Shown: positions 8,430 to 17,103 of the stretch, in pieces | How positions within the stretch are numbered: the stretch's first letter is position 1 | Layout of the letters: each line of letters opens with the position of its first letter | Source: Candidatus Cacconaster stercorequi | GTDB taxonomy: Bacteria; Bacillota; Clostridia; Oscillospirales; Oscillospiraceae | Assembly (NCBI GenBank): GCA_018064925.1 | Contig: JAGHUH010000038.1 | Span: 1 to 38,954 of the forward strand | DNA length: 38,954 nucleotides | Direction of reading: 5' to 3' | The notes under the pieces: model-generated | Told to the model about the DNA's origin: nothing | The model's database searches: none | What the model saw: only the letters and a program-made list of their open reading frames with translations | Program-made: the position numbers and the translations under genes

Positions 8430-9790
8430 TTCCCTGTAATGTAAAAGAGCTTTGCACTGCAATTGGCGGAGTACTTTTGCAGGATAGTGATGCGTGTGTG
8501 ACCGGTATCACCACCGATAGCCGAAAGGTCGGCGCGGGCGAATTGTTTATCCCGTTGGTGGGTGAAAAGTTTGATGGTCACGCCTATATTGAAAGCGCGC
8601 TGGAGGCAGGCGCTGTGGGTTGTCTGACGGCAAGGGTACCGGAAAAGCTGCTTCCCGGGAAATGCTACATAAAGGTGGAGGATACTCTGCTGGCATTGAA
8701 GAAACTGGCGAGCTGGTATCGCGGACGCTTTGATCTGCCTGTGGTACAGATCACCGGCTCTGCCGGAAAGACCACCACCAAGGAAATGATCGCCTCGGTG
8801 GTATCGCAGAAGTATAAAACGCTGAAAACGCAGGCCAACTTTAACAATCATATCGGCACACCGCAGACGCTTTTGGGTTTAATGCCGGAGCATGAGGCCG
8901 CTGTGATCGAAACCGGTATGAATCACTTCGGTGAAATTCGCTATCTGGGGGAGATGGTGCGTCCCAACATTGCCGTCATCACCAATGTGGGCGATGCACA
9001 TATTGAAAATCTGGGTGGTACGCGTCAGGGTACGCTGAAGGCCAAAAGCGAGATTTTTGAAAATCTGCAGCCCGGCGGTCTGGCCGTACTCAACGGGGAT
9101 GACGAGCTGCTGTGCAGTTTGCATCTGTCCTTTGAAACGGTACTGTGCGGTCTGAATGAAGGCTGTACGGTTCGCGTCAGCAATGTGTGCGAGCGCGGCA
9201 TTGAAGGCATTACCTGCACCGTGATCACGCCCAGAGACTGCTATGATGTGACCATTCCCAGTCCCGGTGCCTATATGATCTACCCGGCCTCCATGGCCAT
9301 TGCCGTGGGTGAGAAGCTGGGCCTGACGAAGGAGGAGATCCTCCGGGGAATTGCTGCCTATCAGCCCGTCGGCTCCCGGATGCACCTGATTCGCGGCAGC
9401 GAGGGGCGTGTCATCATTGACGATTGCTACAACGCCAATCCTCAGGCCATGGCGGAGGCTATCAGAATTTTGGGTCAGACACCTTGCCGCCGCCGCGTAG
9501 CGGTGTTGGGCGATATGGGCGAGTTGGGCGAGTTGACGGCACAGGCGCATCGCGATATGGGCGAGTGCACCAACCGCAGCGGCATTGATGTGGTGGTGGC
9601 CATCGGCCCCAAGGCCAAATCTATCACCGAAATGGCAAAGGGCGAGGTCTATTGGTTCCAGACAAAGGAAGATGCCTATGATACGCTGTGCAGGCAGTTT
9701 ACACCCGGCACGGCGGTGTTGGTAAAGGCATCCCATGCTATGGAATTCGGTAAGATTGTAGAAAAAATGGAAATTGTAAAGGATTTATGA
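8426..9790 (+). CDS. murF: UDP-N-acetylmuramoyl-tripeptide--D-alanyl-D-alanine ligase
   Basis: Cytoplasmic Mur ligase that adds D-Ala-D-Ala to the UDP-MurNAc-tripeptide, the last cytosolic step of the muropeptide. It has 454 residues. The P-loop ITGSAGKTTTKEMI lies near residue 111. The Mur-ligase blocks TQANFNNHIG, IETGMNHFGEIRYLG and ITNVGDAHIENLG follow, and the C-terminal domain carries IDDCYNANPQAM. Its ATG overlaps the ddl stop and its own stop overlaps the ABC-F start in the same ATGA manner, indicating coupled translation of three genes. Confidence 0.97.
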   Translation: MIPCNVKELCTAIGGVLLQDSDACVTGITTDSRKVGAGELFIPLVGEKFDGHAYIESALEAGAVGCLTARVPEKLLPGKCYIKVEDTLLALKKLASWYRGRFDLPVVQITGSAGKTTTKEMIASVVSQKYKTLKTQANFNNHIGTPQTLLGLMPEHEAAVIETGMNHFGEIRYLGEMVRPNIAVITNVGDAHIENLGGTRQGTLKAKSEIFENLQPGGLAVLNGDDELLCSLHLSFETVLCGLNEGCTVRVSNVCERGIEGITCTVITPRDCYDVTIPSPGAYMIYPASMAIAVGEKLGLTKEEILRGIAAYQPVGSRMHLIRGSEGRVIIDDCYNANPQAMAEAIRILGQTPCRRRVAVLGDMGELGELTAQAHRDMGECTNRSGIDVVVAIGPKAKSITEMAKGEVYWFQTKEDAYDTLCRQFTPGTAVLVKASHAMEFGKIVEKMEIVKDL

Positions 9791-11682
9791 TTGACATTAG
9801 TGTATCGGGACTGGTCAAGTCCTTCGACTTGGAAAAGCAAATATTGGACGGATTGACTTTCCAGATTGACACGGGAGAGCGCGTGGGCTTGTTGGGCAAA
9901 AACGGCGCCGGCAAGACAACGCTGTTTAAGATCCTGACCGGTGAATTGGGCTGCGATGCCGGCGAGGTTGTAATTGCATCAGGGCGTCGGCTGGGACTGA
10001 TTTCTCAGATTCCGGTATATCCCGCCGGCTATACGGTGGAGGATGTCTTGCAGTCGGCTTTCGCCAGAATGCATCGGCTGAAAGCGGAGATGGACGCGCT
10101 GACGGAGCGTATGGCCGAAGGCGAGAGCGATGCACTGCTGCTGAAGCGTTACGGCGACATTACTGCCCGGTTTGAGGGCCTGGGCGGCTATGATACCGAT
10201 ACGGCGGTAAACAAGGTGGCCAACGGTCTGTCTATTTCCGCCGAAATGCGTACACGCCTTTTTGACCAGCTTTCCGGCGGTGAAAAAACGCGGGTCAATC
10301 TGGGCAGACTAATTTTGGAGGATACGGATATCCTCCTGCTGGATGAGCCCACCAACCATTTGGATCTGCAAGCCACGGAATGGCTGGAGGAGTACCTCAC
10401 CAAGTTCCGCGGCACCGTGGTGACTATTTCTCATGACCGCTATTTTCTGGATCGCACCGTCACCCGCATCATCGAGATCGAGGATGGCAAGGCGGCGTTT
10501 TACAGCGGTAATTACAGCTTTTACGCCATTGAAAAGGAGCGCCGCTATCAGGAACGTATGAAGCAGTACCTGAAAGAACAGGCGAAGATCGAGCAGCTGG
10601 AGAAGTCCGCCGAGCAGCTCCGTATGTTTGCCTTCAAGGGTATGGATAAGACCTATCGCCGAGCCATTTCCATGGAGCGTCGCATTGAGCGGATGCGCAC
10701 CGTGTCCAAACCCACCAAGGCGAAGAAACTGGATGCCCGCTTTGCCAGCCGTGAGTTCCGCGGCGATGAGGTGTTGCAGATCAAGGGTGTCAGCAAGAGT
10801 TTTGGCGAGCGGACGCTGTTTTCTGACATTTATCTGCGCGTGGGTGGCGGTGAGCGGATCGCCTTTATCGGTGAGAACGGTACCGGCAAGACTACGCTGC
10901 TGAATATGATCATGGGTCTTGAGCGGCCGGATGCCGGTATGATCCGGCAGGGGCCGGCTGTGCGCAGCGCCTATCTGGAGCAGATGATCTGTTTTGCTCA
11001 CCCGGAGCGCTCACTGGTGGACACCATGCTCTATGAGAAACGGGGCATGACGGCAAATAGTGCCCGAAACCGTCTGGCGGCCTATCAGTTTCAGGGCGAG
11101 GATGTGTTCAAGAGTGTGGATGTCCTGTCCGGCGGAGAGTTGGCGCGTTTGCGGCTCTGTATGCTGATGGACGAGGAGATCAACTTTCTGATTTTGGATG
11201 AGCCCACCAACCATCTGGATATTGCCGCCCGCGAGTGGATCGAGGAGGCGGTGGAGGCCTTTGACGGAACATTGCTGTTTGTCAGCCATGATCGCTACTT
11301 TATCAATCGCTTTGCCACCCGCGTCTGGGAGTTGGAGGGCGGCACCATCAACGATTATCCCATGGGCTTTGCACAGTACCGCGCCGTAAAGGCGGAGGAG
11401 AAAAAGAACGCGCCTACCCTGGCAGCACCGGTAAAGAAGGGGGATACCCGCCCACCTCGCGGCAACCGCACGCAGCAGGCGGCGCGGCGTCAATTGACCA
11501 TCTGTGAGACGGCCATTGCCAAGCTGGAGGCGGAATGTGCTCGTCTGGACGACGAGATGACCATTCACGGCAGCGATGCCGGAAAACTGGCGGAGCTGTA
11601 TGCCAAAAAGCAGGAGGCGGAAGCCCGGATGGAGGAACAAATGCTCCGGTGGGAGGAATTGAGCCTGCAGGTTGAGGAATGA
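9787..11682 (+). CDS. ABC-F family ATPase
   Basis: A 631-residue soluble protein with two ABC nucleotide-binding domains and no membrane segment, as in translation factors of the ABC-F family. The first domain has GKNGAGKTT, LSGGEKTRV and LLLDEPTNHLDL; the second has GENGTGKTT, LSGGELARL and LILDEPTNHLDI. The basic helical linker between them (about residues 240-325) is the element that enters the ribosomal E-site in characterised relatives. A C-terminal coiled coil (about 550-630) resembles the YdiF group. It is most likely a housekeeping ribosome factor; antibiotic resistance cannot be excluded from sequence alone. Confidence 0.93.
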   Translation: MIDISVSGLVKSFDLEKQILDGLTFQIDTGERVGLLGKNGAGKTTLFKILTGELGCDAGEVVIASGRRLGLISQIPVYPAGYTVEDVLQSAFARMHRLKAEMDALTERMAEGESDALLLKRYGDITARFEGLGGYDTDTAVNKVANGLSISAEMRTRLFDQLSGGEKTRVNLGRLILEDTDILLLDEPTNHLDLQATEWLEEYLTKFRGTVVTISHDRYFLDRTVTRIIEIEDGKAAFYSGNYSFYAIEKERRYQERMKQYLKEQAKIEQLEKSAEQLRMFAFKGMDKTYRRAISMERRIERMRTVSKPTKAKKLDARFASREFRGDEVLQIKGVSKSFGERTLFSDIYLRVGGGERIAFIGENGTGKTTLLNMIMGLERPDAGMIRQGPAVRSAYLEQMICFAHPERSLVDTMLYEKRGMTANSARNRLAAYQFQGEDVFKSVDVLSGGELARLRLCMLMDEEINFLILDEPTNHLDIAAREWIEEAVEAFDGTLLFVSHDRYFINRFATRVWELEGGTINDYPMGFAQYRAVKAEEKKNAPTLAAPVKKGDTRPPRGNRTQQAARRQLTICETAIAKLEAECARLDDEMTIHGSDAGKLAELYAKKQEAEARMEEQMLRWEELSLQVEE

Positions 11683-11695
11683 GGAGGATACGCAT

Positions 11696-12181
11696 ATGAG
11701 CGATGTTTTGTGCCTATACTATTCCCGCAGCGGACAGACCAAATCCGCCATGTGGGAGATCGCCGGTGCGCTGAACGGCGAGCTGGCGGAGATTACCGAC
11801 GGCATGGATCGCAGCGGATTTAAGGGTTATATGCGTGCCGGTATGGAGGCCATGAATCCCACAACACAGCCGCTCCAGCCCATCAAGGCGTCCCGGCCAC
11901 TGCAGGAATATCGTCTGGTGATCGTGGGCACGCCTGTCTGGGCCGGTCGATGCGCCGCGCCCATCCGCGGCTTTTTGAAGCAATGCGGTGCGGAGCTGGA
12001 ACGCGTGGCCTATGTGCTGACCCGCGACAGCGATCGTCGCTATGAGGAGATTTATCAGCAGATGGACAAATACACGGCAAAGGAGCATCTGTTGGCTGTA
12101 TCCCTGCGTCCGGACGATGTGGGATATGAATTCTGGCGCGATATGTTCGTGCAGGATGTCCGGCGATATTTGGAGGGATAA
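11696..12181 (+). CDS. Flavodoxin-like protein
   Basis: A 161-residue flavodoxin-fold protein. The N-terminal VLCLYYSRSGQTKSAM supplies the FMN phosphate-binding loop after the first beta strand, and VIVGTPVWAGRCAAPIRGFL is the second flavin-contact loop. The start at 11696 follows GAGGAGG, itself overlapping the ABC-F stop. The gene lies 13 bp after the ABC-F gene and 6 bp before prfA, so it shares their transcript. Its electron-transfer partner cannot be named. Confidence 0.88.
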   Translation: MSDVLCLYYSRSGQTKSAMWEIAGALNGELAEITDGMDRSGFKGYMRAGMEAMNPTTQPLQPIKASRPLQEYRLVIVGTPVWAGRCAAPIRGFLKQCGAELERVAYVLTRDSDRRYEEIYQQMDKYTAKEHLLAVSLRPDDVGYEFWRDMFVQDVRRYLEG

Positions 12182-12187
12182 GACACC

Positions 12188-13255
12188 ATGCTGGAGAAGC
12201 TGAAGAAAATTGAACAGAGGCTGGAGGATGTGCAGCAGAAGCTGGCAGACCCCGCCGTTTATACCGATCGGGAGTTGCTGGCAAAGCTCAGCCGCGAACA
12301 GAAGGAACTGACACCTGTGGTGGAGGTCTACCGTGCGTATCTGCGGGCCGAGAGCGACTGCGCGGACGCGCTGGAGATGATGGCAGACCCGGAGATGAAG
12401 GAACTGGCGCAGGAGGAATTAAACCGCGCCAAGGCGGAAAAAGAGCGGCTGCAGGAGGAATTGAAGCTGTTGCTGCTGCCCCGTGATCCCAACGATGGCA
12501 AGAATGTGATTCTGGAAATCCGAGCCGGTATCGGCGGGGAGGAAGGCGCACTGTTTGCTGCCGATCTGCTGCGAATGTATACCATGTATGCCGAACGCCG
12601 GGGCTTCAAGCTGGAGATCGTCAATGAAAATGTCACGGAGCTGGGCGGCATCAAGGAGGTCAGCGCCACCGTTGAGGGAGAGGGTGCATGGTCTCGGTTA
12701 AAATTTGAGGCCGGGACGCACCGGGTGCAGCGCGTACCGGAAACGGAGTCACAGGGGCGCATCCAGACCTCGGCGGCCACCGTGGCAGTGATGCCGGAGG
12801 CGGAAGAAGTGGAGTTTTCCATCGACCAGAAGGATCTGCAAATTGATACTTATCGTTCCTCCGGTGCCGGCGGTCAGCATGTAAACAAGACGGAGTCTGC
12901 CATTCGCATCACCCATTTGCCCACAGGCACGGTGGTAGAGTGTCAGGATGAACGCAGTCAGTACAAGAATAAAGATCGCGCCATGAAGATTCTGCGCTCC
13001 AAGCTGTACGAGGCGGAAAAAGCCAGACATGACGCTGCCATTGCCGCGGAGCGGAAAAGTCAGGTGGGTACCGGCGACCGCAGCGGCAAGATCAGAACAT
13101 ATAACTTTCCCCAGAACCGCGTCACCGACCACCGGCTCACGGGTGAGAATAAGAACTTCAACATCGACGCCGTTATCAACGGCGATCTGGACGCCATGAT
13201 TGATGCCCTGACCGTTTTTGACCAGACGGCACGGCTTCAGGAAGGCGGAGAATAA
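12188..13255 (+). CDS. prfA: Peptide chain release factor 1
   Basis: Reads UAA and UAG stop codons and triggers peptide release. It has 355 residues. The GGQ motif (residues 228-230, in YRSSGAGGQHVNKTESA) acts in the peptidyl-transferase centre. The stop-codon reader is PET in HRVQRVPETESQGRIQTSA, the P-x-T form that marks RF1 rather than RF2 (SPF). The N-terminal helical domain covers about residues 1-100. A GGAGGG ribosome site overlaps the end of the flavodoxin gene. The HemK/PrmC methylase gene that often adjoins prfA is absent here. Confidence 0.97.
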   Translation: MLEKLKKIEQRLEDVQQKLADPAVYTDRELLAKLSREQKELTPVVEVYRAYLRAESDCADALEMMADPEMKELAQEELNRAKAEKERLQEELKLLLLPRDPNDGKNVILEIRAGIGGEEGALFAADLLRMYTMYAERRGFKLEIVNENVTELGGIKEVSATVEGEGAWSRLKFEAGTHRVQRVPETESQGRIQTSAATVAVMPEAEEVEFSIDQKDLQIDTYRSSGAGGQHVNKTESAIRITHLPTGTVVECQDERSQYKNKDRAMKILRSKLYEAEKARHDAAIAAERKSQVGTGDRSGKIRTYNFPQNRVTDHRLTGENKNFNIDAVINGDLDAMIDALTVFDQTARLQEGGE

Positions 13256-13270
13256 CAGGAGGGATTTATT

Positions 13271-13912
13271 ATGCTGCAGCCCACAAAAATGCGTTATGAC
13301 AAAGCCGGTCCCAAGGTCGTGGAGGCATTGAAAAAGCGCCACTTTGACGCTTACTACTGCACCACTCGTGAAGAGGGGATCGCCAAGGTCATGGAGCTGA
13401 TCCCGGCGGAGGATTCCGTTTCTTGGGGCGGTACCATGACCGTGGATGAGCTGGGAATCAAGGATTTGCTGCGTCAGCGCGGCCAGCAGGTCATCGACCG
13501 CGATACCGCCGCCGATATGGACGAGCGCATGGCCATCATGCGTCAAGGTCTGACCTGTGATACCTTCCTGACCTCCAGCAACGCCATTACAGAGGATGGT
13601 CAGCTCTTTAACATCGACGGTAACGGTAACCGCGTGGCGGCCATGATCTTCGGACCCAAGAGCGTGGTGGTGGTGGCCGGTATGAACAAAGTGGTGGCGG
13701 ATATGGACGCCGCCTATGCTCATGTGCGTCACAACTGCGCCCCTGCAGTGGTGCAGCGTTTTCCCAATGCCAAGACGCCCTGCAATGTCACCGGCGCGTG
13801 TGCCGACTGCATTGGTGAGGATAGCTGCTGTGCCTACATGGTGGCCACCCGCGTGTGCCGCCCTGCCGGAAAAATCAAGGTAGTGCTGATCGGCGAGGAT
13901 CTGGGACTGTAA
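13271..13912 (+). CDS. LUD-domain (LutC/YkgG-type) protein
   Basis: A 213-residue protein of the lactate-utilisation domain family (formerly DUF162). Recognisable segments are YYCTTREEGIAKVMELIP, the glycine-rich SVSWGGTMTVDELGI, and the C-terminal GPKSVVVVAGMNKVV followed by a cysteine cluster (CNVTGACADC...CC) that could bind metal. LutA and LutB subunits are not adjacent, so a role in lactate oxidation is not supported by context; solitary LUD proteins of this type are uncharacterised. The gene lies 15 bp downstream of prfA with an AGGAGGG site. Confidence 0.85.
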   Translation: MLQPTKMRYDKAGPKVVEALKKRHFDAYYCTTREEGIAKVMELIPAEDSVSWGGTMTVDELGIKDLLRQRGQQVIDRDTAADMDERMAIMRQGLTCDTFLTSSNAITEDGQLFNIDGNGNRVAAMIFGPKSVVVVAGMNKVVADMDAAYAHVRHNCAPAVVQRFPNAKTPCNVTGACADCIGEDSCCAYMVATRVCRPAGKIKVVLIGEDLGL

Positions 13913-13927
13913 AGGAAAAACATGATG

Positions 13928-13949
13928 GGGCGGCTCTGCGGAGCCGCCC
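13928..13949 (+). other. GC-rich hairpin without T-run, touching the next ORF
   Basis: GGGCGGCTC and GAGCCGCCC form a perfect 9-bp stem with a TGCG loop. No T-run follows, so it is not an ordinary intrinsic terminator. Its 3' arm ends at base 13949, directly before an ATG in the Sua5 frame. Confidence 0.7.
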
Positions 13950-13973
13950 ATGCAGATAGAAAGAAGAATTGTA

Positions 13974-15623
13974 GTGGAAACCCGTATTTTTTATCCCCAA
14001 CAGGATCATAATGCAATTGCGGAAGCGGCGGAAATTATCCGCGGCGGCGGCCTTCTGGGCATTCCCACGGAAACGGTGTACGGTTTGGGCGCCAATGCAC
14101 TCAACGAGGATGCCGTGCGCCGCATTTTTGAAGCCAAGGGCCGTCCGCAGGACAATCCGTTGATCATTCATGTGCCCAATGATGTTCGCTGGTTGGAGCG
14201 GTATTGTCACGATGTGCCGGAAACGGCCTATGCGCTGGCGGAAAAATTCTGGCCCGGCCCACTGACCATGATCCTGCCCCGGCGCGAAAGCGTACCCCTG
14301 CGCACCACCGGGGGTCTGGAAACAGTGGGCGTGCGCTGCCCCAACCATCCGGTGACGCTTGCCATTATCGAGGCATCCGGCGTGCCCATTGCCGCGCCCA
14401 GCGGCAATACCTCCGGGCGTCCCAGTCCCACTACCGCCGCTCACATGATCGAGGATATGGACGGCAAAATCGACGGCATCGTGGATGGCGGCGCGTGTGC
14501 GGTGGGTGTGGAGAGCACCATCATTGACCTGACGGTGCAGCCGCCGCGTTTGCTGCGTCCCGGCGGATTGCCGTTGGAGGCGCTGGAGGCGGTGCTGGGT
14601 GAAGTCACTGTGGACAAGGCAGTGACGGGGAAGTTGACAGAGGGCGAAAAGCCCCGGGCACCCGGCATGAAGTACCGCCACTATGCGCCCAAGGCGCCGG
14701 TGACGGTGGTGACCGGACAGCCCTTCCGCAGTGCGGAATACATCCGGGCGCATCTGGGCGAACATGACGGCGTGATCTGCTTTGACGAGTTTGCGCCGCT
14801 CTTTGCGGGGCATATCATCCATTGCCTTGGCCCCGCGGCGGATAAAAGCGAACAGGCACGCCGGGTATTTGACGCCCTGCGTACCTTTGACGATACGGCG
14901 GTGCCAGCCATTTTTGCGCAGTGTCCCGACGAATCGGGCCTTGGACTTGCCATCGGCAATCGTCTGAAGAAGGCGGCGGGCTTTCATGTCGTTGACGCAG
15001 GCCGCCCCATGGTCATTGGCATCACCGGCGGTACCGGTGCGGGTAAGACCAGTGCCCTGCGCGCTTTGGAACGGCTGGGTGGTTGTATTCTGGACTGCGA
15101 TGCCATCTATCACGAGATGCTGCGCACGGATGTGCCGCTGCGCACCGCCATCATCGACGCGTTCGGCGATGTGTTTACGCCGGAGGGTACATTGGACCGG
15201 CTGAAGCTGGGCAATGTGGTGTTTGCCGACCCGAAAGCGCTGGATCGGCTCAATGAGATCATCTATTTTCATTTGCCCCGTGAGCTGAACCGCCGGATCG
15301 CGCTGACCCCGGCAGGCGTGGTGGGAATTGATGCCATCAACCTGTTTGAAAGCGGCTGCGGCGCCATGTGCGACATGACGGTGGGCATTACCGCCCCGGC
15401 AGAGGTGCGGATCCGACGCATCATGCAGCGGGATAACATTTCCGAGGAGTACGCCAGACTGCGTGTCAGCGCCCAGAAAAGTGATGATTTTTACAAGGAA
15501 AACTGCACGGCAGTGCTGATGAATGCGGACGCATCCTCGACGGAATTCGGGGAGACGGCCTATCGCTTTTTCCAAAAGGCAATCCATGATTTTACCAGTG
15601 AAGGAGAATGCAGACATGAGTGA
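13974..15623 (+). CDS. Fusion: threonylcarbamoyl-AMP synthase (Sua5/YwlC) + dephospho-CoA kinase (CoaE)
   Basis: One continuous frame with two enzymes. Residues 1-200 are the Sua5/YwlC catalytic domain (GIPTETVYGLGANAL, KGRPQDNPLIIHV, SGNTSGRPSPT), which makes threonylcarbamoyl-AMP for t6A37 of tRNA. Residues 205-335 are the Sua5 C-terminal domain, joined through MKYRHYAPKAPV. From about residue 345 comes CoaE, with P-loop GITGGTGAGKTS, CDAIYHEML, LDRLKLGNVVF and RIMQRDNISEEYA, catalysing the last CoA step. The GTG at 13974 gives the family-like start METRIFYP; the ATG at 13950 would add 8 residues and abuts a hairpin. No ribosome site precedes the Met at the CoaE domain start (15009), supporting a real fusion. 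Confidence 0.9.
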   Translation: METRIFYPQQDHNAIAEAAEIIRGGGLLGIPTETVYGLGANALNEDAVRRIFEAKGRPQDNPLIIHVPNDVRWLERYCHDVPETAYALAEKFWPGPLTMILPRRESVPLRTTGGLETVGVRCPNHPVTLAIIEASGVPIAAPSGNTSGRPSPTTAAHMIEDMDGKIDGIVDGGACAVGVESTIIDLTVQPPRLLRPGGLPLEALEAVLGEVTVDKAVTGKLTEGEKPRAPGMKYRHYAPKAPVTVVTGQPFRSAEYIRAHLGEHDGVICFDEFAPLFAGHIIHCLGPAADKSEQARRVFDALRTFDDTAVPAIFAQCPDESGLGLAIGNRLKKAAGFHVVDAGRPMVIGITGGTGAGKTSALRALERLGGCILDCDAIYHEMLRTDVPLRTAIIDAFGDVFTPEGTLDRLKLGNVVFADPKALDRLNEIIYFHLPRELNRRIALTPAGVVGIDAINLFESGCGAMCDMTVGITAPAEVRIRRIMQRDNISEEYARLRVSAQKSDDFYKENCTAVLMNADASSTEFGETAYRFFQKAIHDFTSEGECRHE

Positions 15624-17007
15624 GGATATGAAGGAGCTGCGCCGGCAGCTTTTCACGGCGGCGAAGAACGGCTATGATCGCATCGGGGAGAAGGATCTGG
15701 CGGCCATGGAACCGTACTGCCACAGCTATAAACAGTTTCTGAACAGGGGCAAGACCGAGCGGGAATGTGCCCTGTACAGCATTGAACTGGCAGAAGCGCA
15801 CGGCTTTGTGCCTTATCAGCGCGGCATGAAGCTGCAGCCGGGTGACAAGGTATATCGCCTGAACCGCGGCAAGAGCCTGATGCTGGCGGTGATCGGCAGC
15901 GAGAGCATGGCAAATGGCGCAAACATTGTGGCATCCCACATCGACTCGCCCCGTCTGGATCTGAAGCCCACGCCCCTCTATGAGGATGGTGAGATGGCCT
16001 ATTTTAAGACGCATTATTACGGCGGAATTCGCAAGTATCAATGGGTGACCATCCCGCTGGAGGTACGCGGCGTGGTGGCGCTGAAAGGCGGCGAGACCGT
16101 CCGCGTGGTGCTGGGCGAGGGTGACGAGTCCAAGTTCGTGATCACCGATCTGCTGCCCCATCTGGGTGCAGAGCAGGGAAAGAAGCCGCTGAACGAGGCG
16201 ATTCCCGGCGAAAATCTCAATGTGCTGTTGGGCAGCCGTCCGCTGGGCGAGGAGGACGACAAGGATCGCTTCAAGCTGCAGATTTTGAACCGTCTGCACG
16301 AAAAGTACGGCATTGTGGAGGATGATCTGATCTCCGCCGAGCTGGAGGTCGTTCCCCATGCCAAGGCAACGGATATCGGCCTGGATGCCAGTCTGATCGG
16401 GGCCTACGGTCACGATGACCGCGTCTGCGCCTTTGCCGCCCTGCAGAGTATTCTGGACATTGCCGTGCCCCGTAAGACCGCCGTGTGTATGCTGGCGGAC
16501 AAGGAGGAGATTGGCTCCATGGGCGTGACGGGTATGCAGTCCGCTGCCTTTGATACCTTCATGGAGGATCTGTGCGAAAGTCAGGGCGTGGCGCTGCGTG
16601 TGTGCTATGAGAATGCCTTCTGCCTCAGCAGCGATGTGACCGCCGCCTTTGATCCCAATTTTGCCGATGTGTTTGACAAGCGCAACGCGGCACGCATCAA
16701 CTACGGTATGGGACTGTGCAAGTATACCGGTGCCCGGGGCAAGAGCGGCTCATCCGATGCCGGTGCTGAGACGGTGGCATATGTCCGCCGCGTGCTGGAC
16801 GAGGCGGATGTGATCTGGCAGATGAGCGAGCTGGGTAAGGTGGATGCCGGCGGCGGCGGAACCGTGGCGCAGTTTATGGCGAACCGCAACATTGCCACGC
16901 TGGATGCCGGTGTGCCGGTGCTGAGTATGCACGCACCCTTTGAGACTGTGTCCAAGCTGGATTGCTACATGACCTACAAAGGCTGCAAAGCGGTATACGA
17001 GGCATAA
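15616..17007 (+). CDS. M18-family aminopeptidase
   Basis: A 463-residue cytosolic zinc aminopeptidase of the aspartyl-aminopeptidase family. Metal-ligand motifs are visible in order: VASHIDSPRLDLKP (His), GAYGHDDRVCAF (bridging Asp), ADKEEIGSMGVTGMQ (catalytic and ligand Glu), SSDVTAAFDPN, and near the end VLSMHAPFE (His). The segment YYGGIRKYQWVTIPLEVRG is typical of the bacterial ApeA-like subgroup. The ATG at 15616 follows AAGGAG and overlaps the Sua5-CoaE stop by 8 nt. A strong terminator ends the gene. Confidence 0.94.
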   Translation: MSEDMKELRRQLFTAAKNGYDRIGEKDLAAMEPYCHSYKQFLNRGKTERECALYSIELAEAHGFVPYQRGMKLQPGDKVYRLNRGKSLMLAVIGSESMANGANIVASHIDSPRLDLKPTPLYEDGEMAYFKTHYYGGIRKYQWVTIPLEVRGVVALKGGETVRVVLGEGDESKFVITDLLPHLGAEQGKKPLNEAIPGENLNVLLGSRPLGEEDDKDRFKLQILNRLHEKYGIVEDDLISAELEVVPHAKATDIGLDASLIGAYGHDDRVCAFAALQSILDIAVPRKTAVCMLADKEEIGSMGVTGMQSAAFDTFMEDLCESQGVALRVCYENAFCLSSDVTAAFDPNFADVFDKRNAARINYGMGLCKYTGARGKSGSSDAGAETVAYVRRVLDEADVIWQMSELGKVDAGGGGTVAQFMANRNIATLDAGVPVLSMHAPFETVSKLDCYMTYKGCKAVYEA

Positions 17008-17020
17008 GGAAACGCAGAAA

Positions 17021-17045
17021 AACGGGCCGATTGGCCCGTTTTTTT
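17021..17045 (+). terminator. Intrinsic terminator after the M18 aminopeptidase
   Basis: AACGGGCC / GGCCCGTT stem with a GATT loop, then a run of T to 17045. Confidence 0.93.
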
Positions 17046-17103
17046 CGTGTCCATGTATGTTTTTCCTCATTTTACGCACCCTAAAGAAAAAAGGAGGGCG
17101 CGT

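Noticed and set aside
9787-11682. ABC-F gene as an antibiotic-resistance determinant
   Set aside because: It is translationally coupled to murF and followed by prfA; linker and C-terminal coiled coil look like housekeeping YdiF-type proteins, and there is no attenuator leader typical of inducible resistance genes.
13875-15656. A 593-codon minus-strand frame opposite the Sua5-CoaE fusion
   Set aside because: No family resemblance, and the plus-strand enzyme motifs are unmistakable; it is a compositional shadow.
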